Source: Dromaius novaehollandiae (taxonomy: Eukaryota > Chordata > Aves > Casuariiformes > Dromaiidae). Taken from it: a stretch of 64,000 bases of DNA. Both the position numbers and the translations under genes were made by a program. Below the pieces are notes generated by a model. It was given only the letters and a program-made list of their open reading frames with translations. It made no database searches and was not told the origin of the DNA. Positions 13,301 through 25,760 of the stretch are shown piece by piece; within the stretch, counting starts at the first letter, position 1, and each line of letters starts with the position of its first letter. Location of the stretch: the NCBI RefSeq assembly GCF_036370855.1, contig NC_088108.1, positions 6,657,448-6,721,447 on the forward strand, given 5' to 3'.

Positions 13301-16300
13301 AGCTACTGCTTTTGAACTGGTACAACATATTTACAGACACTTTTTCCTCTCTGCTACCTGCACGCAAAATTGTTTAATAAAAAAGAAACCAGGTTGTAGG
13401 TGTATGGGAAAATTACTCTGTCCTCCAGGATGCATCACTACAAAGAAGGCTTGAGTGAATCTGTGTTGATGTATTAAAAGTAGTATAATATAAAACAAAC
13501 CATATTAACAATGTCACAATTACCTGAAATTTACTATAGGTAACACCTTTTCTCAGAACTCCTTAAAACTGTGGATAAGATGATGAAAATCAAGTAGAAT
13601 GACACTTGTTCACTGGCCACACGGTATGCCCGTCATAGAGACAGTATAGATCAGGTTTATCAGTTTTATCTTCTGTACCATAAGGGAGTATCTTTCAGGA
13701 TGACAGGCTCTTAAAAACACAGACACATAATAATTTTGATAATTACCCTTATGATTATTTATTACTCACTCTGTTCTTCATTTTCCATAAAGTGTTGGAA
13801 AGTAAAACTTAACAAGCACAAAAGATTAACAATAAGAGCAGAATGGCTCTGACGACAGAATTACTGGAGACAGAGCAAATACTCAGCGACAATCTCCAGT
13901 TGTTTCAAATTATTGCAACATATTTTTTCAGCTTCATTATCATCTAGTCTGTTCTGTAACAATTTTTAGTTTTTGTGAAAATGACTAGTGAATCTGTGAA
14001 AGTCTGAAGAACAAAAGCAGGTGTAAAGATCACATATGACTGAATTTCAAGCTACATGCTTAGAATTAGATTGCACAATCTACATTCATGTTGTGAGGAG
14101 CTACTTACCCAAGCAGTCCCATAGGCTAAACTCACAATATTGATATTTCCTCATGCATTGATAGGTATTCAATTTGTCCCTTACATATACAATCCAGGTA
14201 AAATTTTCCCAAAAACTTCACTATAAATGTAAAAAATATAAATGTTTAACATTGAAATGAATGATTTCAAGGTACATTTTCTCATCTACTTCAGATTTTC
14301 ATCCTTCATAAATAGGAGAAGAAAATAAATAGTATTCAGTATTAGGCTTCAGATATAATCACTGATGCTATCAAATTAGGAATTCTAAATGCTTGATTCT
14401 GAGTAGGTTACAAGTATTGTTAACCTCTTTAACCACTAGGAACAATGGACCTTTGCAATTCTGCCTGATCTAATACTAACAGATGAATGCTATAACCTCA
14501 ATTATTTACAGGTAAATCAGTGTTCATCTGTAAAATCTGTTGACTGAATCTTGTCAAAAGTCATTGCAGAGTTTAAGTAGCAGACTGGATTATTTGGTCA
14601 TTCTATTATTAAATTCTTAAATTTAACAAAAAAAACCATTTATTTTTGTTGATTTGTGAGTACAGATCATTTTTTGAAAATAATTACCAAGAACTCAGCT
14701 TTGTTCAATCATATTTTACTTACTGATTGTTAATCTTGCCAGATCTGCCTGGAATCAAACTCAAACAGTACTTCCAACCCATGTCGGTGTCACTGATAAA
14801 TTCCCTCATTACTACAGGTTTGCTTCTTCTTTAGTTGGGATAAAAAGTGAGTGCCCAGGGAACAAGCACTAGTTTCAGACCTAACAATAGTGTACAGTGT
14901 CCCATCTATGAATGAGCAGCAATACACACTTAACAACATAGTAACAAAGTTGTGTATGGAAGTTGTAAGGCATTCTTGCATTCTACTGTGTCATCATGCC
15001 ATTCTTCCTGAAAGTTGCATTATGGGTGCTACATTAATGGGCAAGCCTCAAAGAGCTAATATTTCCTTTCATGAGCAAATGAAGAAGTTGGAGTAAACTG
15101 GATCGGAAGTAAATATAATCATCATATTGCTCCCTTCTGTGTAAGCAAGTGAGCTGACTGGACATGAGGGAGGGAATATAATTCATATGGCAATGGGCCA
15201 ATAGCATACTCCCCACTTGTGCAATGCTACAGCTCACGGGAAATATGATTCAGAGGACTGTCTCTGAGTCATAATTTCTTTTTGAGCTCCTTCTGAAGTG
15301 GTGAGGCTAAATCTTGTCCCATGCTCGGAACTACAAGCAAAGCTTCCATCTTATTCTAAATTTTGAAATATGCCAAGGAGATCAAAAACACAAAGTTTGT
15401 TAGGGGGGAATTTTCTATTCATGATTACCTCACTTAGCAGTAATTAAATAAGATTAATATATTTTATATTAACAAAGGAGCAATCACACACTGCTAATGA
15501 CTTTAAACAGTAAAAAACACATTTAATATCTGTTTTCCAAAATGTCTATATTGTCGTGCTACATGTTTAAGATGGTATATATCATCATATATATGGAAAG
15601 CTAAGACATGTATTAACAGAAGTTTACAGACATCCTATACCATCCAGGCATCAAACAAGCACCAGTAAACATTGTTAATATGCAACATCGCTATGAATGA
15701 TCATTTTAGCAGATTTGCTATTTTACCCTTTAAAGATACTGGGAGGGAAATCAGCTGCTAAAAATTAACAGATAATTTCTTTTGAAACAGCATCATAATT
15801 CATTATGGATTAAAACTGGCAATAACTTATGTTATTGTTAACAACTAACATTTAAATCCCTGTTAGAGGAAGATCATAATCAATCTAATTTACATTGTAA
15901 AGGGCTGCACTTGTAAGTATGTTTCTTTATGGCAAGTAGAGAAATTGAAAATATCCTTTTTTAACTGCACCACAATGTGTCTTTGCTCTACTGTTCTAGA
16001 GTCCCCTAACTATTGAAAACATTGCTAAGCTTTCTAAATCATTCATGCTAAGCATAACAAATAACTGTCTTTGTAATCAAGGACTATAAATAAATCTCAA
16101 CTATCATTCAGATGCAGGCTATGACAGAAAAACAGTCTAATTCTAAACGATGCAATAATTTCTGACACCCCCACCCATTTAAAACAATATTGAAAGTATC
16201 ATGAAATAACTTGAAAATCTAGCAAATTACCACAAAAGTGTACAGACCTTAATGTACACTATGGGAGAAGACAGTGCTGAGCATTACCAGGCACTTAGTC

Positions 16301-17119
16301 TGGAGCACAAGTGTTTTCATCATGCTCCCACTTCAGGTAATGTTCCCATTGGCTCAGCCAGACTGGGCTCTCCTGTGCAAGATTTAATGCTTATCTATAC
16401 TGGGAATGTTTCTATCAGTTGTATTATACTGGATAATGCCTACTGCAGGTACTATACTGCTATAACGCAGGTACCCTACCGGCACAACGTATCCTTATTT
16501 GAAGCTCTAGATTACTTTCTGAGGCATCTCCAAGTCTACAAATTGAAGGAGTATTTTAACTGAGAAGTTCTGCAACCAGAGTAAGTTAATGTGACTGTCT
16601 TCACCTGTATTTTTCAAATATTTCTTACATCATCCTTGAAATCCAGTAGTATCCAGTAAAAATTAGCAACAATTTCTACATCTTTAGATGACTTCCTAAA
16701 AATTACTTTGACAAAACCGTTTCTTGAGATATCCATCCCATATGATAATTCATAATTTGCATTCACTAAAGACAATCCACTGCTCAGAAAAATTAAATGT
16801 TTATGTTACTCTGACAAGGGTAAATCACAGAGCTAGGTTTCAGATTTTCCACAACAGAGCTTTTTTTTTTTTTCAATGGATTATAGAAAAGACACAACAA
16901 AAACTTTATTTGCCTTACTACTCCTTACTTGTCCATTTGAGGCTACCTACTAGCCTGAAGTGTTCTATGGCTATCTATCTGCACTATCAAGTGTGCAGTA
17001 CAACATGAAAAGATACCGTGCTGAGGACAAAAAGTCCATATTATAGGCATATCCCTGGTTTTACTTTAGACTAACTTTAATTTGGTCCCGTTGACCAACT
17101 GCTCATTAACAGCTGGAGT

Positions 17120-17630
17120 GCATTAAGGCTATGTCCACGTTAGCAAGAAGTATGGAACAGTAGAGTAGACTTGGAGGGCAAAAGAATTGGTGCTGAAGAC
17201 TTGATGTTCATGCTGTGTGCATTTTGCAATTTATTTCATAGTAGTTCTAGACTGATTCCATGAACTCACTAGCACGCAATGCATTGGAAGTGCTCTCGTT
17301 TCACAAATTTCGGTTTAATTTCATCTGAAAGGAACTGAGTTTGTGCACCCTGGAACAGTTGCACATTGCAAATCAAACCAAGGAATTAATTGATTGAGTT
17401 AATGAGGAATTAATTTCTAAAGTTCACGCTAATGTAGATGCATCATAATTGTGTTCCTGAAATGCACCTTTTCGTTTAGATTAACCTAAAAGGAATTCAG
17501 TTTGCATGCTCCAAGACTGTTCTGCAATGCAACTGAAGTGTGATAAACAGGGACAATTGAGAGATTCTCTTCAAAAGTGCACTCTTAAACCTAACTAAAA
17601 TACTAATGTAGACACCCCCTTTGCAACAGA
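17120..17630. mobile_element. Probable eroded non-autonomous DNA transposon
   Basis: The left end ('ggctatgtccacgttag') and the inverted right end ('gggggtgtctacattag' when reverse-complemented) match at about 12 of 17 positions, like degraded terminal inverted repeats. The interior has two imperfect copies of a block with 'tttcg..tta..' followed by 'aaaggaa.t.agttt', about 165 bases apart. An internal 'gctaatgtagatgc' resembles the right end. No transposase ORF is present. A hAT-like MITE is my best guess. Confidence 0.45.
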
Positions 17631-20600
17631 AGCACACAGGAGCTCTGACATTCTCTTTTCCTGGCTTCACCCTATGCTTTCTTGCAAAGCTGTATACAAT
17701 TATTTTACTTCTTGTGCATGGAAGGCATTAATGCTTTAAAAAGAAAGACAAGTCTTCTGGAGTAGGGTGTCATTTACTACATCATTCATCAGACTGCATC
17801 ATTCCCAGTTCAAGAGAGTAAAGAGACGTAAGATACTGCTTTGCTATCTTGCAGGGGCTACATGTATTTAGATAATAGTACGTAAGCAAGAGAAACATGA
17901 GAAAACACAACCATCCTTTCGTGCAGATACATAAAAATGGCTCCATAATGTGAGGAGCAAAGGAGCTTTCAAGCTGCTTTCTCAGAAGATTGACCACTGC
18001 AGTTACTACAAATTATTTATTGTCTAAAGGAATACTGAAACATTTTACACTAAGTTGGCAGTAACTCTACCATGGAATTTGGCCATGTTTGTCAAAAAGC
18101 AGTAATAATGGTAAAGTTAAAATATTATTTCTATCTGATATAAGGCTCAGTATCCTTAAAAGTGGATTATGCTGCCTCTATATGACAAGTGGAGGCATTT
18201 CTGAGCTGTCAGTCAAAAATACTCTTCAGGAAAAACACCAGTCCAACTTATCCAATAGAAAGCTCAGACACAGATGAAGGGGAAAAGAACAGGTGGGATT
18301 ACCAGCTTCCTTATGGAATAGGATTCTTTATGCCAGGATTCCGTTTTAAAAGTATCTTCCTTAAGTTAGATGCTCTTTTCTCTTCTGATTAGCACTTTTC
18401 TTAAGTTCAGTTGGTCACCTGTTGCTCCATTATAAAACAACACACTTCTAAGAAAATCTGATTCTATTCCACAGTCTTATAAAACAGGAGATACAAGAAA
18501 TCTAAATAAAAATCTACTCAATAAAAAAAATGTATTCCAACTTTTTCCTAATTCAGTAGTTCATAAACATTTACAAAAAATGGTCTTAGATAATGAAGAA
18601 TAATTCAGACATAGTTTGGAATTCCCACAGGAACTACTTTCAGAAAATTCTTTTGATGACCATGGCTAGATTCAAAATTCAATACAATTATGCTATATAA
18701 ATCAGATATAGTTCTTTCTCTCTTGTACCAAGAAGAAAGGACAATTTGTGCCAATAAGAATAATGGAAGTATAGAAGCTAAATGAAAGTGACACAACATA
18801 AAACTGCTGACAAAACAGTCAATTCATTAAGTGTAGCTGTCGTTAAGACAAGCACATACACACTCATTCCCTGAGACAGATATTGCTGGAGAAATGCAGG
18901 TTAAAAACAATCCGATTCCCACTGGCATTCAAGTATTGATACTCCAAGAATGAAGCTGTCATCAGAAAAGGAAGGTAAAATCAGACATACAAAGGTACTT
19001 TGCAAAGTTCCGTTTTCTACTTTTACTGCTAAAGTGACCTCCCATTCTCAGGAAAGGAAGACACAAATTACTTGTAATTTCCCAAGTCAAAAAATGAAAT
19101 TGAGAGGCAAATACATTTTTTTTAAGGTAAGGCATTTTTACAGGTAAGAATGGAAATAACTGGATAGGCTGTACCACCCAGCAAAATGCTGAAAATTCTC
19201 ACTTATAAACAGTCTATATGGCATTTACTTTAGCTTCCACTGAGTAATTTTTTAAAAAAGAAAGAATTAAAGACTTACTGGCTAATTGATATATATAAAA
19301 AATATTTTCAATAGATCCAATGAACTAGCAAAGAAGACAATGGGAAAGGTTCATTTGGAGTCAATTTTGTGAAAAAATGTTCTGCTTTTACCAAAACAAT
19401 CCTGTCTGCTCATCAGCATTAATATTTGAAAACTGACATTTACTAAAAACTTTTTATTTCCAGTTATATAAATGAGTATCTTTAATTTCTGTTCCACCCT
19501 GATATTCTCCAATGACAATCTATGAAATTTATAAATAAAAGTTTGGTTGCTTAACTTTCTGTATCTTACTGACCTTGAGATACAGCTAAAAACTGTGTTT
19601 CACAAAGGAAGGACACATCTATGCTTCTTTCACTAAAGCAATTGCATAATACTTTCACATAATTTCAATGTTATCATCACTATATAACCCAAATAGTAAA
19701 GAACAACTATCCATAAACAGGGAAACAAATAGACAGCATAATCTTACTATTCATGCCTGATCCAGTGAGAAAATGTTTTGCAAATTTGAGCATATGCCTT
19801 TGAAAAGCAGCAGTCTGTGGTTCTTTTCACTGCATGGTGACACTATCCCCAATTATACAAAACAGTAAAGAAACCAAGCATCTGAGTATTTTCTGTAGAC
19901 AATTATGCGATAGGATTAGATAGATGGTGAAAGGAGTATAATGGAACAAGTAAACAACTAGATCCTCATTATCAGAGAGGTGCTGAGCACCCACAGCTCC
20001 CTGTAAATTAAATTGAGTAACTCTTTTAATAAGTCTGCCTTTAATCTTTGTGCCTAAAAATCTTAACTTCAAATCTATATATTTTCCTAATTAAGCCTCA
20101 TAATAAACACTGTAAAGGCTCAGATATATTATTTCAAAACAGGAAGGAAGGGCTGGATGAGAGAAATATGAATTCATGCAGCTGTCTGGAAAATGCACAT
20201 TTGGGGGACTCTTGTCACATGGTGGATTCTACTTTTTCATAGGGATAAAGGAAGCCCTCAGGTTGTCTTTTGCATAGATTTTTATATAACCCTTGATACC
20301 ATAATAGGTAATACCTGAGCTTCTCAGTCATTAATAGATTTTACCCCCCAAATCACTCTTTTGAGAAAGGGATGAATTATTATTTTGATTTAATCTATTT
20401 CAGTTTAGAGCCTTATTCTTACATTTTTGCCCTCTAGATCTTACTCAGTCTACCTAGATCTTGTTTAAACAATCATTCCATTTTCTCACTCAACTGACAT
20501 ACAATGAATGGGGAAGTTTCCCTGTTTGTAGAATAACCCAGTGATAATCAATTAATATAAAAACTTCATTCCATTAGATATCTTGAGCTAACTTTGTCTC

Positions 20601-22142
20601 AAGTAAAAATCACAGTATGTCCATATTAAGAACAGAACTGTTAAGTTAATGAGATCAGGCTACTTTGGAGATGCAATGAGAAAATGAGAGTTTTAGGAAA
20701 AGAGTTTGGGCCATAAAAACACATTTGCACAAAGAAGTATATTAATTTGTGTACTAAGTTAAAATATTTAATAAAATGTTAGAAATGTAAACAAATCTAC
20801 ACATATAGTTAGTGGAACAATGTAACACAAAGAAAATTAAAAATTATGAAGCCTAGGTTTCACTCAAAATCTGTTGGTACAGTATGCTGATAAATACTTC
20901 TGGGATATTTTTACTCTAAGTTTATACACATAGGTATCTGGAATTCCTTTTCTTTTAATGAATTATCTGTGCATAAGACCGAGCTGGGACTGTATTGTAC
21001 TTCTCAACAAAACTGATTTCTTTTTTGTCTTTTATCAGGTCATTACTCTTGCAGGTGCAACTTAGGATGGGCAGAATGTAGGCTGGTGATAACTAGAAGA
21101 AGTGAACAATAAATCATGCAACATTGTGTCCAAAAGCACTTACCTCTCTACATCTTAACTGCACTAATAGTACTGCTCTTTGTGGAATTTCACAGACATC
21201 TACAGGAACTCATTATTTGTGTCTCAATACTTCTGTGGCAGATGGCATATATTGCTCTACATTTGGCTCAGTAATACAACCACCAATCTCTTAATCACTG
21301 TATATTATAAACAATACAGCCTCTTGTGGAAACTATAATGAAAGCAACTATGGTTCCAAATTTCTGGTCTTTCACAGTGCCTGCCTTATGCAGGCACTTG
21401 GTAGGAGAGAATGAGCAAATAAATGAAACACAAAGCAAACATACCTGCAGCTCGAAGAGCTACAGGTTCTTCTAGTCCAGTGAAGATCAAGAGACATGAA
21501 GAGAGGATCTTGATTACCATTTACACTTGCTGGAAGACAATGGAACTACAGTTAAGGAAGCATTTGCTGCTGAGCCTAGGTTGATTCCTATAAGTAAAAC
21601 TGAAGAATATAAAACTGACTCCATATAAAAGTGGGGTGCTGACTTCACAGAGTAAACTAAGCTATGTGCCATATGCAGAAAATTATTTCAGTAAGGCAAG
21701 GATATCGTATACTGACAGATATTCTTATATATTCTATGTAATCTACAAAAATAATAAAACATCGATACAGAAATTTGATAACTTTGATTCAGTAACTGTC
21801 AAGAACTCCAAACAACATCTATCTAAAGAAGATTAAACAAATTATTTATTCTTCCTATCAATGAAAATTGGGAAACTATATACAAATTAAGCATTAGTTT
21901 GCAGTTTTGTGAAGTATTTCCCAATAGCCACATAGAAAAATATGAAAAAAATAAGTTTTCAGGAAGGCTAAGCACTCTCTTTAAGCCAGAGAAGGCCCAC
22001 CAGAAAAATCTATTTCTATTAACTCTGTTCTCTGCAGCTGCTTGTGGTTCTGATCATACCTACCCCCCAAAAATTTCAAGATGATTGAATTATGCATATA
22101 TTATTTTCTCAACTCCCTAGCTAAAAAGTTGCAAGCGCAATG

Positions 22143-22163
22143 TAATAATAATAATAATAATAA
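22143..22163. repeat. (AAT)n microsatellite
   Basis: About seven uninterrupted TAA units in AT-rich intergenic DNA. Confidence 0.85.
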
Positions 22164-22375
22164 AAAGAGACTAGAAAATACTAATATATTTGTTTTTACA
22201 TCCAGAGAGAGCTTATTCATAGTTACTGTCAAACAAGCCCAGAGAGCCTGATGATTAAGAAAACCCTAAACAAAACAGAAAATGCAAGCCCTTTCTTTTA
22301 AATTGCTTCCTTTCTTCCTCCCACATGTATCCTTCAACAACCAGCTGGAGTGAACACAGTCCATCTTGTTCTATT

Positions 22376-22451
22376 GTTTTAAAGTTTAAATATATTTAAA
22401 TATATTTATGTTTATAAAAACAAAGTTTTAATATATTTAAAACTTTAAAAC
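22376..22451. repeat. AT-rich inverted repeat (hairpin)
   Basis: The arm at 22,376-22,396 is complementary to 22,430-22,451 except for one extra A in the right arm. The loop is about 33 bases. Both arms are almost entirely A/T apart from the terminal G/C, so the element could extrude as a cruciform. It may be a very short MITE remnant or simply AT-rich chance structure. Confidence 0.6.
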
Positions 22452-24895
22452 TGCTTTAAATTTTATGTATAGAAAGAAATCCAAGCAATATATGGAAACA
22501 CCCAAGCAATCTAAACCCCACCCAACTGAGCTACTAGGTAGAAAGTAACAAAGTAACAAAAAATAAAAGGAACACATTTTCAAAAAACAGTTTAATTCTA
22601 CCAGAAGCTATCAACAATCTAATGCAGTAATCATAATTGTATAGCTTATTACAGGATACCACTACAGGGCAGAACGAATGTTATTTGGGCGTTCAGTTGT
22701 GCATTTTCATACTGACATGTTTGAATTTCTTTTAAAAGTAATCTTAGTTGCAATTTCCCTCTGTTTGGAATACTTGTTTGGGCAATAATTACATTTCTGT
22801 AGTTACAATTTATTCACTGTATTGCCATAACACTTAGAAGCTACAATCATGGACAAGGACATATTGTGTTAGATGCTGTAAAAACACTGAACAAAAAGGA
22901 TTGCTGTTTAAATGATCAGTGGACAGAGAGAGAACAGAGAAGTACAAAGAAATGATGAAATAGCAAGTATAAGATTTGGCTGCCAGCTTCCAAATGACTA
23001 TTAACTTTTGGAGACTCCAAAAAATATCTGTGCTGTTTATGGGGTGTTCTTTTCCCAAATCTGAGAGGCAAAATGAGAGAAAACACAAAGACATTTGTCC
23101 AAAAATTTAACAAGTGGGTGGTGGAAGTTGGTATCAGGAATTGGTGACAACTGACATCTCAATAATGAATCATAGGTGAGGTCGACACAGACAAGGAAAG
23201 ACTCTGAGAGCAAAAGCAAGTACTCGGAGTGACACAGAAAGGAGAGCTAGCATAGAGACGTGGTCGAAATTACTGGCTAGGAAAATGATCTTTGCATTTG
23301 TATTATGGAAAAAAATGTTTTTACACTTACATTATTGATATTTACAAACTCCTAACTCCAATTAAATGTAACTTTGGGGGAGGGGGCTTTTATTAAAAAT
23401 TAGAAGACACCAGTAATTTCATCAGTGGGCAATGCTCTCTCTGACCTCCACTGCTAAGTAACTACTATAACACTGCATCACAATATAAGAAATTTGGAAA
23501 GTTGTGTCTCTTCCTGGCCATTACAATTTGTGGCCAGGGTCTCAGGACTTCTGGTTACTTCCTGTAAACTTCATAGAGTTAGCTCCTGCGCCAACTAACT
23601 GCCTCTATTTGGAGCACTCAGTGAGTTGCCAAAGGAAAGAATAAATTCAGAGAGGAAGAAAGCATTATGGAGGCAGGTAAAGGGCTGGAAATAGTTCTAC
23701 ACCCTCAGATACTGGCTTTTAGATGATGGCACAGTTTATGAATACTTCTGGCCCTGTATTTTAACAATACAACACTTATTCTAGATGGGGAAGAGAGAGG
23801 ATTTTATGGTATACAAATGTCCACTGACAATCTGATTTCAGAACAAAAGGACCTTGCTCCTCATTCCTCATGTTTTCCTCTAAACTTCATGGATTGTCAG
23901 CAGCCTGCCTGGACACCACAGGCTGAAGATCACATACCGTTGTCAAGGTATCACGGAAGTAAATCACATGCTTAATCACATCAAAACCATGACAGACTGG
24001 CATTGGACAGCCCCAAAATCATGACAATTGTCAAATTACACAGTATTGTATCAAAAGTAAAAAGCATTTTATAATTGGGTGTTGCACCTTAATAAAAAGT
24101 CACATGTCAGAACAGGCAACACAAAACTTCTGTACCCTAAAGTGCCAAGCAGCAAGGATTACGTTAAAATATTTGCATTTTATCACAAAAGTGTAGCCCA
24201 GCACTGAAATGGTGGGGTGCGATCAAAATGCCATCAGAAGAGCGATAAAGTACCTCACAACTCGCCACCCACCGCACTGCATCTCCCCTGCACAGCAGCA
24301 GAGCTAGAGCAGCCCCAGTCATGAAGAGGACAGCCCAGTTTCAAACCACCTCACTATGCCAAGGGGCCAGTTACAACTCCTTTACCAAAAGTGCGCTGAA
24401 GTCATTTCTAGGGGCAGCAAGCTCTCGAGGTGAGGAATGATTCAGTGCTTCAGCTCTACCCGCAGGTTGAGCTAGGTTGGATTACGGCTTGACAAAATAC
24501 CACCCCGCTGGGGAAAAGGGGCAGGAAGGGGGCTGTGGACGGTGACTCCGAGGACAGGGAGCGAGGGGGAGCGCACCGTGGGCGCTGTGCGTAACGGGGT
24601 TAAGCTTAGCAAATCGCATGAGCAAGAGGCTTGTCCTGCCCCGTGAGCCTTCTCGGGGGGTCGTGTGAGCCGGAGCTCAGGGACAGGTCACTGCTCCCGC
24701 GAGGGGGCTGACAAGGTGCGTGGTTCACGGACCCGGATCCAGCAGCGCTCAGCGGGGGAGCGCGCTGCTCCGCTGAGGGAAGGAAGGGCCCTGCGTGCAG
24801 ACGAAGGAGCTGAGGCTCCGGCTCCCTGGAGATGCAGCGCGCTATACGTGTCACGCGTGGGCTTAGCTCTTCTCTGCCTGCTACCACCTTTACCG

Positions 24896-24909
24896 CCCCC
24901 CCCCCCCCC
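24896..24909. repeat. Poly-C tract (14)
   Basis: Uninterrupted run of 14 C in the upstream CpG island. It is prone to length variation and to i-motif or G-quadruplex formation on the two strands. Confidence 0.9.
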
Positions 24910-24973
24910 GCTGTGGGCTGCGTGCGGCCCGCAGACAGGCCCGACCTCCGGCCCCAGCGCCAGCCCGAGGCAG

Positions 24974-25013
24974 GAGCGACCGTTGGCTTTGCACTCGGCT
25001 CCAACGGTCGCTC
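24974..25013. promoter_or_regulatory. 13-bp perfect inverted repeat with CAACGG cores
   Basis: GAGCGACCGTTGG at 24,974-24,986 is exactly complementary to CCAACGGTCGCTC at 25,001-25,013, with a 14-base spacer. Each arm contains CAACGG, which fits the MYB recognition pattern YAAC(G/T)G. It may be a paired factor site or a hairpin. It sits 14 bases before a FOXO-type site. Confidence 0.7.
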
Positions 25014-25026
25014 GCGCGCTGACGGG

Positions 25027-25034
25027 TTGTTTAC
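25027..25034 (-). promoter_or_regulatory. FOXO-type element (GTAAACAA)
   Basis: TTGTTTAC on the plus strand reads GTAAACAA on the minus strand, the DAF-16/FOXO binding element. FOXO factors are known to act on the IRS2 promoter as part of insulin feedback, so a site in the IRS4 promoter is plausible. Binding here is inference. Confidence 0.5.
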
Positions 25035-25104
25035 TTCCTCCGCGGCGCGCGCCCGCTGCCCCTCCCGCCCCGCGCGCCCCGCGCCCTCGGCTCGGCTCTG
25101 CCGG

Positions 25105-25109
25105 CCAAT
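25105..25109 (+). promoter_or_regulatory. CCAAT box 1
   Basis: GGCCAATCGG context, a good NF-Y site. First of five CCAAT boxes across 470 bases. Confidence 0.65.
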
Positions 25110-25137
25110 CGGAGCCGCCCTCCGACCGCGGCGAGGA

Positions 25138-25152
25138 GGGGCGGGGGCGGGC
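25138..25152 (+). promoter_or_regulatory. GC box cluster
   Basis: Overlapping GGGGCGGGGGCGGG-type sequence, a Sp/KLF site, between CCAAT boxes 1 and 2. Confidence 0.6.
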
Positions 25153-25235
25153 TGGGCTGCTTTCAAAAAAAAGTTGGGAGAAGGCAACGTCAGCCGGTAG
25201 CGCTAATCGGATGGGACTTTGGAGCTCTGCCGCTG

Positions 25236-25240
25236 ATTGG
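25236..25240 (-). promoter_or_regulatory. CCAAT box 2 (inverted)
   Basis: GATTGGCT, the reverse complement of AGCCAATC, is a near-ideal NF-Y site. Confidence 0.65.
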
Positions 25241-25350
25241 CTAAGCCGCCTGCCAGTCCTCGGGAGCACCCCGCCTTCCGTTTTACTCGCGCGGCCAAAT
25301 ACAAGCAGTATCCCGCCTCCGCCTCCCGTACCTGTGTGTGTGAGGCGCTC

Positions 25351-25355
25351 ATTGG
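25351..25355 (-). promoter_or_regulatory. CCAAT box 3 (inverted)
   Basis: CTCATTGGAT context. The core pentamer is intact. Confidence 0.5.
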
Positions 25356-25406
25356 ATAGTGCCCCGGCCCTTCACCCCCCCGCCAGTCAGCGTAAGATCC
25401 GCCTCT

Positions 25407-25414
25407 TTTCCCGC
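25407..25414 (+). promoter_or_regulatory. E2F-like site (TTTCCCGC)
   Basis: Matches the E2F consensus TTTSSCGC. It lies between CCAAT boxes 3 and 4. This is a motif match only. Confidence 0.35.
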
Positions 25415-25479
25415 AGACCCGTTGGAAACACAGGAAACACCCCTTAGATCACGGAAAATCCGAGCTGCTGCCGTCTTTC

Positions 25480-25484
25480 ATTGG
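25480..25484 (-). promoter_or_regulatory. CCAAT box 4 (inverted)
   Basis: TTTCATTGGTCC, the reverse complement of GGACCAATGAAA, is a good NF-Y context. Confidence 0.6.
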
Positions 25485-25567
25485 TCCCCTGGGCTGCCGA
25501 TCTGCTGAAGCCCCGCCCCCCACCTTGCGCGCGGCGAAGCCCGCCTCTCCGCCAGCTGCGCCTGCTG

Positions 25568-25572
25568 ATTGG
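25568..25572 (-). promoter_or_regulatory. CCAAT box 5 (inverted)
   Basis: CTGATTGGGT context. Last of the CCAAT series, about 500 bases before the IRS4 start codon. Confidence 0.6.
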
Positions 25573-25750
25573 GTCACTGGGGAAGGGCCGCCGCTTCCTA
25601 CTCGCTCGCGCCCTGCCACTCGGGCGAGCGGCCGAGCCGGCACCCCGCGCCCGCCGCGGCCCCGCACGCATGAGCGCCGGGGGCCCCGCCCGCCGCCGGC
25701 TCGGCCCCGCCCCCGCCTCCCTCCCGGCGCGCGCCCCCGCCCTCCGCGGG

Positions 25751-25760
25751 GTCACGTGAT
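25751..25760 (+). promoter_or_regulatory. Palindromic E-box GTCACGTGAT
   Basis: Contains TCACGTGA, the CLEAR/M-box type site bound by USF and TFE3/TFEB/MITF. TFE3 is known to activate IRS2 through an E-box. The site lies about 310 bases before the IRS4 ATG, near or inside the 5' leader. Confidence 0.55.

Larger units (their letters stand above)
1..24270. other. AT-rich intergenic region upstream of IRS4
   Basis: No convincing gene is visible here. Open frames are all about 100 codons or shorter, start at random ATGs and show no recognisable domain or splice-linked partner. The region is CpG-poor and AT-rich, in sharp contrast to the island that follows. It contains scattered eroded repeats, simple repeats and one AT-rich inverted repeat, listed separately. 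In human, as I recall, IRS4 also has a large gene-poor region on this side (the next gene being GUCY2F), so an empty upstream flank is expected. Distal enhancers could lie here but cannot be identified without alignment. Confidence 0.7.

Noticed and set aside
16252-16563. 103-codon frame in the upstream region
   Set aside because: Longest frame there but no domain, and low-order repeat-like text around it. Not supportable as a gene.
24606-25447. Several 120-260 codon frames on both strands in the promoter island
   Set aside because: Mutually overlapping, low complexity and lacking any homologous feel. A consequence of CpG-island composition.
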